Part shown: positions 36,101-46,775 of the stretch, in pieces
Position numbering within the stretch: position 1 is the stretch's first letter
Layout: each line of letters begins with the position of its first letter
From: Hermatobates lingyangjiaoensis
Taxonomy: Eukaryota; Arthropoda; Insecta; Hemiptera; Hermatobatidae
NCBI GenBank assembly: GCA_026182355.1
Contig: JAPFBL010000171.1
Coordinates: 992,001 to 1,056,000 of the forward strand
Length of the DNA: 64,000 nt
Reading direction: 5' to 3'
The notes under the pieces: generated by a model
What the model was told of the DNA's origin: nothing
The model's database searches: none
Seen by the model: only the letters and a program-made list of their open reading frames with translations
Position numbers and translations under genes: made by a program

Positions 36101-36920
36101 ATTGAGTATTATTTTTGAGTGCAAAATTATATTAAAACTGTTTGATATTAGATCGATCACACATTTCAGCTTTCTCATAATAAGATTTCGGTTATTAAAA
36201 ACGATCTGTTAAATTAGTTTTCATCTAAATCAAAAAGAAAAAAAGGCAATTCGAATGATCTTACAATTCATATATTTTTTCTTTCAAAAAGAAAAATAGT
36301 CACACTCCTCAAAAAAGGAGTTCTTTTTTCAAAACTAAAAATAGAAATGTTGACATTTATTAAATTTCATTTGTTAAGTAAGCAGTTAATGCAAAAAATA
36401 ATTTCTTTGTTTTTAACTTCAAAAGCAACTAGAGTAGTTTGTTTTTTATTTGTTGATTTAAAATAACAATAAAAGCAATGAAAATTAAGTTTGGATTTAT
36501 TTGAATTTAACAAAAAAAAATATGACATAGTGAATGATTGCTATTATTTAACAACTGTATGGGAATCAGTGTGGTCTGGCGTTTGTTTACTACCCGTTAT
36601 CGAGAAGATTCTAAGTTCCTAGTCTAGTAATTATCTGTAACAGGTAGTTCATGTAAAATTGAAAACATTCTGCTAACCTGAGCTTGTAAGTGATGAAAGT
36701 TTTCAGTTTGAATAATATCAAGAATTTATTCAGTCTCTACTTTAATACACTGGAGAAACGTAAAATGAAAAACTGGAGAGACATTCATTTCATTTGTTTT
36801 ATAGCTACAATAAAACAAATGAAACCATTAAATTTATTATGAATTAATAATTATATTTGACAATTGACAAATAAAAATAAAAAAAATTAATTGGTTGTCA
36901 AGAAAATTGATATTATGTTT
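33111..36920. other. AT-rich stretch, no gene seen
   Basis: About 3.8 kb. Small richer patches at 34185-34270 and 35830-35890 (GCTGGGGCCAGGCCAGGGCC) have no coding frame. The minus frame at 33856-34089 is Lys/Asn-rich and not convincing. Confidence 0.45.
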
Positions 36921-36960
36921 ACTGATAGTAAAGTTGAGTGTAGGCCACTCCAGATTTTTT
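36921..36960. repeat. Dispersed 40-bp repeat, copy 1
   Basis: ACTGATAGTAAAGTTGAGTG continuing TAGGCCACTCCAGATTTTTT differs by two bases from 52191-52230. A third sequence with the same left part (CTATAAGTAAAGTATAGTG) starts the repeat-like region at 49676. The element type is unknown. Confidence 0.75.
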
Positions 36961-38656
36961 AAGCTTAAATGATTTTAACAGTATGGTTCAGGAAGATGAT
37001 ACATGCTATTACATTGGATGGAGGCCAGCCACGTGTAAGAGTTTTTTACTTTGTGTTTTTATCGTTTTTGTACTTCAACATTTATTTTCGTTATAAAGGC
37101 AAATTTTTCTGGCACCCTCTTTTTCTGTATGCTAAGGGTGATATTAAAAAAGTAAACAGAAGTCGTGACTGAGGGGGAGGAGATGGTATTTAGCCAGTGA
37201 CTTGATGAATGGTAGAGGGTGGTGTCAAATGGTCTGGAAAATGGCAGGACTGTTTCTGTTCTGGCCATCTCTTATTTGAAATTCTCCAGCCATTTTGACG
37301 ACAATACCTTCAAGACATCTCACAAACTCAAGTTTAGGAAACATTATGCTCCATGAATGTAAAGCTTCCCATCCAGAAGTATATATCTCTGGTAGTCTTT
37401 CACTTAGTTTACCAGATATTGATGCAATCTCGCAAAGTCGAATTCAAAAAATGGTTTGCCTCATCAAAGCAATGGTACTGTTCAATAATACGTCAGTCCC
37501 TCTATTGGTGAACTCTCACTTCCAAATCAAGTGTCTTGGAGAGTTATGCGAAGAAGAAAAACTGATAAGCATTCCAGCGACCATGAAATCAAATTAAAAC
37601 ATATAGAGCTGCCTTTAAATTCATTCTGCATCTCTGTTATAATGACTATTCACTGCTCAGAAATAAAGCAATAAAAATTACTACAATTCTTAACTTCCTA
37701 TTTACGTAAACTTGGCTTCCCTTATTCAAGCAATGTTAAAAATAAGAAACCGGGAAGACTTCAAAGCTTTGAAGAATAATTAAAATATTTCTTTTCTATA
37801 TTTGCCCAGACTTCACATCAGTAGTGAAGAGGCACCAAGCTCACAAGGATTATATTCTATAAAACTTGTTGGTTTGTTAATGTAAATAAATACTTTGCCT
37901 ATGACATAGTTATTATGTGGTACGTTAAATTACCAAATGGAAATTGTAAATAGTGGGGTTCACCGTTATTCACGTATATTGTTATTTATATACCTCAGGA
38001 TGTACTTTACATTAATAAAACAGTTTTACTTCTTGAAATGTTTTTGTGATGTGTGTTAGGTCACTATGGCGGTAAACAGCATTATTATTTATCAATATGC
38101 ATTCCTTCTGATGGGTGTGCCGCAAAAATTTAAATAGCTTAATAATGTGCTGCCGTATAAAAAAGGTTGCGAGCCACTGATTTAGTGTAATAGAAGGTCC
38201 TGTGGCTATATCTTTTAACGGTTCTCTGGAGCTTGAGGGGATTATGAATGAAGATAGGGCTTTAGCAAGGACTGAGTAAGGTGGGAGTCTACTGAGAAAT
38301 AGTTTGTAGCGACCAATTGCAAGGTTACAATCCAAAGAGAACCTTGAAATTTAAATCAATGATTTGTTAACAAATTACACAGATATTTTATTTTTCTGCC
38401 TATCATTGTCTAATATTGGTTCCAGTAGTATTCCAACACCAAGTTTGATAATACTTTATATAGTCAAATTAGGTTAAGCTTGTGCTGTCAATAGTAATAT
38501 TCTATATTATTATAAAAAAAGCCAAGTCTATTACGATAAAACCTAAATATCCTATTTTCAAATAGTATAAAATATGATTCATTAGAATGGTATTATAGAA
38601 AATATATTTTCTATATATGTATATATTCCTGTTTTTTTAAAGAATCATGGAGTATA
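36961..38656. other. No supported gene
   Basis: The plus frame 37295-37597 (100 codons, containing LSLSLPDIDAISQSRIQK) is the least AT-biased frame here, but no motif, splice site or homolog supports it. The rest is AT-rich. Confidence 0.4.
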
Positions 38657-39001
38657 TCCAAAATCAGTGGTTCTTAACCTGTGTTCGATCGAACCCTAGG
38701 GGTTCGAAGAGTTGGTCTCAGGGGTTTGGCGGAGCCTCCGCCAAGGAGGTCAACAGCAAAAGTCACACTGATTTGTACGTATGTAATCTGTTGTGATTTC
38801 ATGTATTTTGTTGGTTTTGTTCTTTGAACAAGATAATATTAATGCACAGTTCATTTTTTGGAACATAAAAAAACATACGCCTATGACTTGAATTTGAAAA
38901 AAATCATATTTTATTTTTCACTAAAGAAGGGTTCGATGAATGCGCTTATGAAACTGGTGGGGTTCGGTACCCCCAAAAGGTTAAGAACCTCTGTCCTAAA
39001 T
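38657..39001. mobile_element. Non-autonomous hAT-type DNA transposon
   Basis: The element runs 38665-38993, about 329 bases. Terminal inverted repeats: CAGTGGTTCTTAACCTG at the left and, reading inward from the right, CAGAGGTTCTTAACCTTTT. Flanking 8-base duplications TCCAAAAT (38657-38664) and TCCTAAAT (38994-39001) match at seven of eight positions; 8-base duplications and CAG-ended TIRs are hallmarks of the hAT superfamily. Subterminal TTCGAxCGAACCC and GGGGTTCGGTACCCCC are also inverted. There is no transposase, so it would need one in trans. The open frame inside (38858-39148) crosses the end and is not a gene. Confidence 0.9.
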
Positions 39002-39140
39002 GAATCATTTTCAAGAGAGGCAATTTGTTTAGATTGTTCATTATCATTTTATAAATTCATTAAATTCATTTTTTTCAAAATGTGCTATTTTTCAATATCC
39101 TATGTTTTTCGTTGTGATTTTTGGATATATATATATATAC

Positions 39141-39300
39141 ACAATTAAAAGAAACGGCCCAGCGGACTTTTTTAAATAAAATAAATTCAAAACGAAGGAA
39201 ACACACAGAAAGACACAGACATAACTCACATCGATATTTCGACCATCGTCGTCATCTGGAGGTATGAAGAGCGAAGAGTCTCGAAGGAAGGCGGTGGAGG
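39141..39300 (-). repeat. PLE terminal repeat, family E
   Basis: Preceded by (TA)n (39127-39139). It reads, in the minus orientation, CAGATGACGACGATGGTC then GAAATATCGATGTGAG, ATGTCTGTGTCTTTCTG and, near its end, GGGCCGTTTCTTTTAATTG into (TA)n. The core lies at 39237-39258. The first box is CAGAUGA, one base off CUGAUGA, and stem II is short. The sister copy at 54.7 kb follows a PLE coding end. Confidence 0.75.
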
Positions 39301-39325
39301 TGTATATATAGGTGGAGTGTGTGTA

Positions 39326-39375
39326 TATGTGTGGTGTGTGTGTGTGTGTGTGTATGTATGTGTGTGTGTCAAAAA
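39326..39375. repeat. (GT)n microsatellite
   Basis: GT dinucleotides with TATG interruptions; the minus-strand Thr-His frame (39226-39426) is an artefact of it. Confidence 0.95.
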
Positions 39376-39439
39376 GTTATTATATCCGTTGGAAAAGCTA
39401 TGCGTGTTGACCCAGTAAAAATACATAAAAAGGAGTACT

Positions 39440-41953
39440 CTCCAACTACTAGACTCTTTCCTTAGTAACTAAATGCCTACCAACCAATCAATTTGCTGCA
39501 ATAAACCATATTAGTAGACTTTCGAAGTAATCATCCAAGAACAACACTATGTTATTTCCTTTAATAGATTAAAGAATTTTTTGTTTTTACAATCTCATGG
39601 AGAGGCTATAAAGATCGATCTCCCATGAAGGAGGAGGAAGCTCTATTTAAACATTTATATTCCTCATAATAAATCAAGTAAAATAATATTTTATAAAAGT
39701 TGAACTTTATTAAGTTTATGAAAGTCAACTTAATTAATGTGAATAATTTTTGACATGTATTTTCATGTGACTTTGTTATGTCTGACATTAATGGGAGAAT
39801 CAATTAGAGACTAACAGGAGCTCTATTATAATCAAAAGAGAAAAACAAATATTTTGACCAAGTGGAAATGAAAGAAAAAACCTAAGAATAGAACGATGTT
39901 TGTAAAGAAGTGTGTTTAAAGAGAAACAATAGTGTTATTAGAGAAAACTGTTACATTAATCAGGACTGAGTGCGTAGAGGGTAGGGGAAAACACTAGGAA
40001 CAAATCGAATTGTCCTACTTCCTGAAATAACTAAAGACTTGTGGCAACACTGCGCAGGGTAAACACTGGCAGCTGTCTTCCTGTCAACAGCATCCGATCC
40101 TTCAAATATTTATCTAATCCTTTTTAATCAACATAATCTATGGCTTTATTTTATGAATCACAAATATTTTTATGCAAATTAATAAAAGAAAAATATATTC
40201 ACAGATGTTGGTGGGAGCTTATGAAACATAATGAAACAGTGCATTATTTAACTTGTAATTAATTGCAAAAAATATTAAATGGCCTGCACTCAACTATATT
40301 GTAAGTAACTTTATTATCGAGCTCAATAAATAATATTAATTACTTGATTTATACGGATACCCTGTGAACTTATTGTTTAACTCATTGATAGACATTAATG
40401 ACTTAATTCATTATAATTTGTGTAAACGTATTAACAAATGATGGGGTAAAACTATTATCGAACTCGATGGCAGGGCATGCGAAGACAAAAATGGCACCTG
40501 GTTGAGGAGTGCCAATATATGAATTTATTGTCGTCTTTTGAGTTTTCAGATAGTTTGAATTTATCTAGTACTCTTCCAATTGAGTTTTGTTGACTATTGA
40601 GGATTGAGAAGTCGAGTTTTAACTTTTGCTACTCCTGTTAGGAAGTGTTGTTGGGGTGGGGGCGGGGGTGGTGGGGGGGGGGGGGGTGGTTAAAAAAGAT
40701 ATGAGTTTGCAACAGAGCAAAACATCATAGAAAATTAAACAAACTATAATACAATATACTAATGTATAATGTATGTTTACCAAAAGTTTTACATATCGAT
40801 TTCTTAAATTATGAGAACGAAGTTTGATTACAGATGAAATCAAAGAACATTAAATCGTAAAGGCAGGTGAATAAAGTACTAACAAGGGCAGAATGTGCCT
40901 GTGCGTTATTCGAGTTTATGCCACTTTTAATATGAAAAGGAAATTAAATACATTATAAAGAGGTAGCATTGAAATGTGTGGTGTCAGTTTATAGAAAACT
41001 CTTAAATACAATTCAGGCTCCTGACAACAGAACATAAAGTTTATAAGAGTGCAAATGGTTGTTAATATTTATTCACTAAACCACTGTATTTTAAAATAAA
41101 AACCAGCTATTTATTTCGGAGTGATATTTATTATTTTGATAAAAACAAATCATCCTATGCCGGGGTGGCTTCCCCGAAATAAACACCGCTAGGCAGCCAG
41201 ATAGAAGAGAGAAGCCGTTACAGATGGCATCGTGAGCACTGGTCGAGAGTCTCATTATTTCAAAGATAACAATCCCACAGCAAACCCCCAGCTTTTCACT
41301 CTTTACTCTACTTTTCATTATTTTTGTCTCTTTTAAATTATAGTTTCTTTTAGTTCAAAATTGTTATTACTTTTACTATTTAATATTAGATTTGTACTAA
41401 AGAATATATTTAATGTAATGGATCAAGAACTATCACAGTTGGAATTTATAGATTCCTCCAGGTGAAAAATTCTTAGTATTATGCAAGTAGTCCCTGGGTC
41501 AGAGCTCAAGGAGAATACCATGTATGTTATTTAGAAAATCCTCTAAAAAGCATTTCCTTGTAGATGTTGAGCTCTGGGGCTACTCGTATATCCTGTTATG
41601 TGGGTAACTGACCGAGAATTTTCGTCGAATATTTTGAAAAGTTTTATAAATCTTAATAAATTAGCGTTAAATTAAATTACTTTTATGAGTAATTAAGATT
41701 TCATTATATAGTTTTATTCATAATACATGACTCAATCACTCAATTATCCTTTATAAAAAAAAAGTACAAATTCATTTAGTTCTTCTAAAAGAAATTTTAG
41801 TATATTGATGTGAATATTCAATAAGTTTAATGGATTTTAGGCTATTGTAAAGAGCAAAGGACAAACAAATTTATAATTACAACGAATTTTTTTATATAAA
41901 TGTCAATCATGCATGTAGTTTATGATTAAAATATCAGTAGTCATGTGTATGTA
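39440..41953. other. AT-rich stretch, no gene seen
   Basis: Contains a long G-rich tract at 40650-40690 (GGTGGGGGGG and similar). A patch of higher GC at 41155-41300 carries a minus frame without recognisable domain. No RNA gene seen. Confidence 0.45.
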
Positions 41954-42297
41954 TATGTAATTGTATTAGTTGGGTTAGGTTGCAGTGGCAATCCCTCTAG
42001 GAATACATACAGTATTCCTGTTTTGTGATACCACACAATGAAAATTGATTGTAGATTTGGGAGTCCTAAATTTTGCCTAAGTCAACTATATTTAGAGTAG
42101 GGATCTTTAACGAGTACCTGACATCGTGAAGGCTCTGGACCGACAGTTTAACGTCCTCTCAGAGTAAGGAAGTGCACAGATTTAATCACTTCCCGCGTGA
42201 ATAAGTCGGGGGCCATAGTGGGTATTGAACTCCTGACCTACCAGTCCAGAGAAGAGCACGTTGCCACTGGGCTAACCTGGCCCCTTATGTAATTATG
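41954..42297 (-). repeat. SINE copy S2, minus strand, with target-site duplication
   Basis: Reverse-orientation copy with the same layout as S1: tail complement GGGTTAGGTTGCAGTGGCA at 41971, TTTTGTGATACCACACAATG, GTACCTGACATCGTGA, GACCGACAGTTTAACGTC and the tRNA-like head ending GGCTAACCTGGCCCC (42284). The B box is decayed (GGTATTGAACTCC in this orientation). TATGTAATT flanks both ends (about 41954 and 42286). With S1 it forms one subfamily, defined by the TGTGGTATCACA 3' part and the CCTAA tail. Confidence 0.85.
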
Positions 42298-42930
42298 AAA
42301 TAATATCTAATAATTTATTACATTAATATATGTAATTTATTAAGAATATTTTTTTCTAAGTTAAAGTAAAAATCCAATAAGGAATTCACAGAAATAATTA
42401 ATATTTGAAATTATTAATTGCAAGAAATTACTGTTCTTTGGGACAATTATAATCAAATTAAACAATTATTCATAATAATTACATTTTATTTATTATGCTT
42501 TTATGATCCCTCCTTCCTGATACACTAAAAACATTGACTATATAATCAACTGTCTAAACTCTACTACACCCATTAATAATCAATCAGACAATATCTCTAG
42601 CTTAGTTGTGTGTCTTTGGTGATTTGAATAATAATATCTTTTAATGACTGTTTCAAATCTAAATTAATAGTTATGCTTCCTAATCTAACTTTATGGCCGA
42701 CGATTTCATTTGCAAAATGATATTATTTAAATTAAGTGCTAATAATGAATTGGCTTCATTTAATTATTTAATCATAGTCTTTAATAAAAATACTATCTAT
42801 GGGTTGAGCAGTTAATCAAAACTGCTCAAAAAATTTAAATTACATTTTCATTATATTGGATATACTTTACCACCATTAGCATAGAGGAGTAATTACTTGA
42901 TTATTTATTACTTCTGACAGTGAAGTCTTT
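42298..42930. other. AT-rich stretch, no gene seen
   Basis: No feature recognised. Confidence 0.45.
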
Positions 42931-42934
42931 TATC

Positions 42935-43080
42935 ATAGGCGAGCCACGCTACGTTGTTGATGCCACATTGTAAACCTTAAATTTTATCTCGTTCAAATTT
43001 TTATTTTATTAAGAATCTGTAACGAGTACATGGTAACGTGCAGACCAGACCGTAGCAGTTGACACGTAGCTTTGATGTAA
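42935..43080 (-). repeat. SINE copy S5, minus strand, degraded
   Basis: AGGCGAGCCACGCTACGTTG, then CCTTAAATTTTATCTCGTTC and AACGAGTACATGGTAACGTG, follow the S4 order of blocks with many substitutions. The head is absent. Confidence 0.5.
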
Positions 43081-43439
43081 GAACCACCATTAAACTAAAG
43101 GCAAGTTAATATCAATGGTTTGATGCCAATGTTGGTACAATAACGCGATCTATCATAATCACTTAATTTATTATTTGATTATACATGTATTATATAATTT
43201 CAAAATTATATAATCAGATCGGACTTTCGAAAGACTTGGTCATAAAGAAAATAACAGAAGAAATTATAAAGAAGACTCACATCAGTTATTTCGACATCAG
43301 TTGTCCTCAGGTAAATGATGTTCTTAGCCTAAGTGGCACCAGCCGACACATATGAATATTCATGCTCAGATTATAATAAATTAATATATGCACTGAATAT
43401 CCCATGATCGACATTTTGAGCAAAGTTCGTCTTGGAAGA
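43081..43439. other. AT-rich stretch, no gene seen
   Basis: TATAATTTCAAAATTATATA (about 43192) is a small palindrome. On the minus strand CTGAGGACAACTGATGTCGAAA (split by the line at 43290-43312) resembles a hammerhead-like CUGAGGA...GAAA core; see findings. Confidence 0.35.
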
Positions 43440-44110
43440 AGATCCAAGAAAGACGTAGTTGGTCCAAGGATTCTAGGAAAAAATTCCCCGGAACCCCCCC
43501 CCCTCGGGGATAAAATCCCCCCCCCACAAAAAAAAATTAAAGATAAACTGACACTAAATTTTTCTCATTATGAATGTATGAATATCATTTACAATATATA
43601 AACCAAAGAAAAAAGAATATGATTTTTCATCTATAATTATTATGCCCATTTTCAGTTTAACTTAACTTTGATAAGTTAATAAAATTTAAGTTTAACTTAA
43701 ATTTTCAGATTTGAGACTTAACTTTACTTTGACACTATTGTTTACATTCTTTTTATTTTTCTGAAATGATTTGTCATTTTTATATGTAAAAATGTATTGG
43801 TTATTGTTTTTTTTAATTTATTGTATTTTAGTGATGAATTTGATTTACTTCAGTATTTTTATATTGTGCTATTTTCCAGTTTTTGTTTAAATTAATATAA
43901 TGACCTGTAAAAATTATTATGATTTTCCAGAAGTTTTTACATTTTTTGGTAATTTTGTATTGGTTTAATATACTACTTCATGTCAAAAATAGATTCATTT
44001 TCTTTTTTTTTTTGCGGGGGGGTGGGAGGGTTTTTTGAGGGGAGTTTATTCCTCGGGGGATTTTTTCCTGCACCATATTTACAATTAGGGGTTTTTGGAA
44101 CAAACAGCAC
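43440..44110. mobile_element. Long inverted-repeat (fold-back) element with C/G tracts
   Basis: The left end (43440-43545) reads GTTGGTCCAAGGATTCTAGG, AAAAAATTCCCC, a C-run, CTCGGGGATAAAAT, a second C-run, ACAAAAAAAAATTAAAG. The right end (43995-44105) is its inverse: TTTTTTTTTTTGCGGGGGGG, TGGGAGGG, ATTCCTCGGGGGATTTTTTCC and TTTTTGGAACAAAC. The arms pair over roughly 70-100 bases with indels in the homopolymers. No transposase lies inside (about 450 AT-rich bases). The superfamily is unclear and no target duplication was evident. Confidence 0.65.
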
Positions 44111-45415
44111 TAGAAAGCTCTTTTTTTCCATACTACAAGTATACATATAATACAATTTTGTCTATAATAAACAAGGAACAAGACTTGTTTATAAAAAAAA
44201 TAATATTAATAATACATTTAAAGGATCGGTGTTACAACTCACTGAACTACCTGAAATAATATCCACGACTTTCCAAATTTACTCTTATATACTAATCTCA
44301 CAGGATTTCATTAGAAATACCACTAATTGAATGTAAGTTCAGTTCTGCTCAGAACTACTTCATCAATAGCATATATTTTTTCTTATAAAAACCCTGTACT
44401 TTAGGAAATAATAATAATTAACTAAAGAAATTATTTTTTTAAATACTTGAGGGCTTAATGAAATGTTTAGTTTTAGGAAATTCTATTAATGAATATTAGA
44501 TGGTTGGCTGGGTCAAAAGTGTTTTATTGCAGTTTTGAGAGAAAGAGAGATGATGTGAGATCAAGTTTATGAAGAAGCTTTGGAATATGCGACAATGTGC
44601 GAGGAGTATGCAACAGAGTAAGAAGAGAGCGATAACAAAGTCTGTGGGAAAGAGACAGAAAGTTGATAGGGATGGCAATATTCCAGAAAAGCAAGTCACT
44701 GCGAATACCAATGCACAACCTTCTCCGCGCAATCACATGCAAATCCAACCGGAATTTATAACTCCAATCCCATGCCACCAATTAAACTAGCTTCTCTTTG
44801 TTATAGAGGCTGATAATTTACTCACAACATATTTATTACTCTATCCAGCCAATCAGCGGGGTTTTGTGATTCATGCTGGCTCTCAGTAGTAAAGTAGATT
44901 ATCGAAGCTGACAACCCTGTCATTACAGCAAAAGCTAAACAAATGAACCCTGCGGCAAAAACAACAGCAAATTGGACAATAAAGATAATTTATATCAAAC
45001 CAGTCATATTGATCTCCAAACATCCTAGTTTAATTGAGGTCCTCAACAGTCCTATCAAAAAGTTCAAAAGGGATTAGTCCAGTCTATATCCTGAGTTCTG
45101 ACAATATTTTTTCTCATTTTTTTTCAGGGAGTTTTATGTTTAAAAATCTTTTTAACATCAAAAAACTAAATGGATTCACTAAAACTAGGAAACTATTTGA
45201 AATATAAAAAACTGACATAAAATAATTGGAGCTAGATTGAATACATAAAATAAGTGAATGCAGGAGCCCAAGTTAGACTGTATAACAAAGAGGCATATAT
45301 AATTACATAGAAAACTGCAATTTCATAAATCATAATTCATCATTCAATGATCACTAAACTTGTATTGTGCCTATATTGGATTGTCTTTCCGTTTTTATAA
45401 TGAATTAGTATACAT
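44111..45415. other. No supported gene
   Basis: The stretch 44540-44790 is less AT-biased and has a plus frame of 73 codons starting MKKLWNMRQCARSMQQSKKR and ending in a Pro/Gln-rich tail; overlapping minus frames are also open. No family is recognised, so it is not called. The rest is AT-rich. Confidence 0.4.
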
Positions 45416-45625
45416 ATATCACATGATTTCGCAATAAACACGTGAAAGAACAATTAATGTTCAAACCGCAATAAGAAATAGGAAAAAAAGACTAAAATCT
45501 TTCAACCATAACAAGTGATCTTCGTCAGAGTCAAAAACCCCATTCTGACAATGTTTTTAACTCTGACGAAGACCGCTTGTTACGGCTGAAAGATTTTAGT
45601 TGGTTTGAACATAGTATATATAATA
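45416..45625. repeat. Head-to-head PLE terminal repeats, family A fold-back
   Basis: Left copy, minus orientation: core TTTCAACCATAACAAGTGAT then CTTCGTCAG (45500-45538). Right copy, plus orientation: CTGACGAAGACCGCTTGTTA then CGGCTGAAAGATT (45563-45591), followed by TTTAGTTGGTTTGAACAT. The arms are diverged. (TA)-rich sequence follows at 45613-45630. Confidence 0.75.
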
Positions 45626-45628
45626 TAT

Positions 45629-45754
45629 ATATAAAAAGATTTCACATAAACACGTGAAATAACAATCAATGATCAAACCACAATAAGAAATGGGAAAAAA
45701 AGACTAAGATCTTTCAACCGTAACAAGCGGTCTTCGTCAGAGTCAAAAACCCAA

Positions 45755-45757
<3 letters not shown>
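45629..45757 (-). repeat. PLE terminal repeat, family A, single copy
   Basis: Starts directly after a short (TA)n with AAAAGATTTCACATAAACAC and ends CCCAACTG at 45757. Minus-strand core 45712-45740 with an intact CTGACGA box, five-pair stem II and GAAA. It is followed by (TA)n 45758-45799, so this unit is bracketed by TA repeats. Confidence 0.8.

Positions 45758-45799
<42 letters not shown>
45758..45799. repeat. (TA)n microsatellite
   Basis: About 40 bases of TA repeat between two family A units. Confidence 0.97.
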
Positions 45800-45801
<2 letters not shown>

Positions 45802-45803
45802 AA

Positions 45804-46262
45804 AAGATTTCACATAAACACGTGAAACAGCAATCAATGATCAAACCACAATAAGAAATGGGAAAACAAGACTAAGATCTTTCAACCGTAACAAGCGGTC
45901 TTCGTCAGAGTCAAAAACCCAACTGAACACTAGATGCAGAAAACATCTGGTGAGGAGTTGAGAAGAGTGGGAGGGAAGAGTGGTATTTTAAAAGGGTGAA
46001 AGCACAGGAAAGGACTAATGTCCAGAAAGGGATGTATATTTCCCTTTCTGGATGTAACATCCCTTTCTGGACATTAGTCCTTTCCTGTGCTTTCACCCTT
46101 TTAAAATACCACTCTTCCCTCCCACTCTTCTCAACTCCTCACCAGATGTTTTCTGCATCTAGTGTTCAGTTGGGTTTTTGACTCTGACGAAGACCGCTTG
46201 TTACGGTTGAAAGATCTTAGTCTTGTTTTTCCTTTTCTTATTGTGGTTTGATCATTGATATA
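45804..46262. repeat. Large palindrome: two family A units plus shared inner arm
   Basis: The left half (45833-46045) and right half (46047-46259) are inverted copies over about 210 bases. Each half has a family A core (45880-45908 minus; 46184-46212 plus), then CCCAACTGAACACTAGATGC, ACATCTGGTGAGGAGTTG, AGAAGAGTGGGAGGGAAGAG, TTAAAAGGGTGAAAGCAC and GACTAATGTCCAGAAAGGGA. The centre is GGGATGTATATTTCCCTTTC followed by TGGATGTAACATCCC. Because of the palindrome, nearly the same 61-codon frame appears on both strands (45911-46096 minus and 45996-46181 plus); it has no known motif. Arm identity is very high, suggesting a recent event. Confidence 0.9.
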
Positions 46263-46267
46263 ATATA

Positions 46268-46316
<49 letters not shown>
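46268..46316. repeat. (TA)n microsatellite
   Basis: About 48 bases of TA repeat separating the family A palindrome from the next PLE fold-back. Confidence 0.97.
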
Positions 46317-46317
<1 letters not shown>

Positions 46318-46440
46318 CTTCTATTTTCCTTACAATTTTCTTTTGAGAAGGTGATAATTGCTAAAGCAAACTAGCATACGACATTCAGAAGGCTGGAAAT
46401 AACCACTTCACTGGGGATAACTATATTTAATTAAACACTA
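46318..46440 (-). pseudogene. PLE N-terminal coding fragment, minus arm
   Basis: A near-exact inverted copy (about 120 bases) of 46560-46683. It contains, on the minus strand, CCAGTGAAGTGGTTATTTCC, AGCCTTCTGAATGTCGTATG and AAGAAAATTGTAAGGAAAAT. On this strand a hammerhead-like core lies just upstream (46467-46491), so the order terminal repeat then frame is kept. It is truncated at (TA)n. Confidence 0.65.
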
Positions 46441-46466
46441 CACTAGATTAAACTAAGATAACAGGC

Positions 46467-46500
46467 TTTCGGCCCCATGGGTCATCATCAGGTTCTTAAA
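46467..46500 (-). ncRNA. Hammerhead-like core, family G
   Basis: The minus strand reads CTGATGA, TGACCCATGGGGCC, GAAAGCCTGTT. Both invariant boxes are intact. The intervening segment pairs CCC with GGG around AT, with flanking mismatches, giving a short imperfect stem II. It is followed on the same strand by the PLE 5' coding fragment. Confidence 0.5.
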
Positions 46501-46559
46501 CTACTTATATTAACTAAATATACATATACGTATTACTGACTACTTTGGCGTCAGTAATT

Positions 46560-46775
46560 TAATTTAATTAAATATAGTTATCCCCAGTGAAGTGGTTATT
46601 TCCAGCCTTCTGAATGTCGTATGCTAGTTTACTTTGGCAATTATCACATTCTCAAAAGAAAATTGTAAGGAAAATAGAAGCTATAAGTAAGAAACTCGTG
46701 AATGCAGAATCTGCCATGAAATTCAATAATACATGCTTCAAAGAGGACTTGCTGCCGAAATACACTAATATATAT
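46560..46775 (+). pseudogene. PLE N-terminal coding fragment, plus arm
   Basis: The open frame from about 46614 reads MSYASLLWQLSHSQKK, KIVRKIEAISKKLVNAES, AMKFNNTCFKEDLLPKYTNIYI and then runs into (TA)n and a family H repeat. A Lys-rich helix followed by C-x4-LLPxYTN is shared with 26032-26220 and, more weakly, 21441-21640. I infer a PLE frame start. The minus arm (46318-46440) is its inverted partner; the spacer holds family G. Confidence 0.6.

Noticed and set aside
37295..37597. Plus-strand frame of 100 codons
   Set aside because: Composition is passable, but no motif, conserved start context or neighbouring exon is seen; one such frame is expected by chance in 64 kb.
40650..40690. G-rich tract as a telomere or regulatory quadruplex
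   Set aside because: Irregular G-run with T interruptions and no repeat unit; a simple low-complexity tract is enough to explain it.
44524..44790. Overlapping open frames on both strands near 44.6 kb
   Set aside because: Mutually exclusive frames of similar quality on both strands with no known domain; could be an exon, but nothing in the sequence decides it.
45911..46181. Nearly identical 61-codon proteins on opposite strands
   Set aside because: Explained by the large palindrome; the peptide has no recognisable motif.
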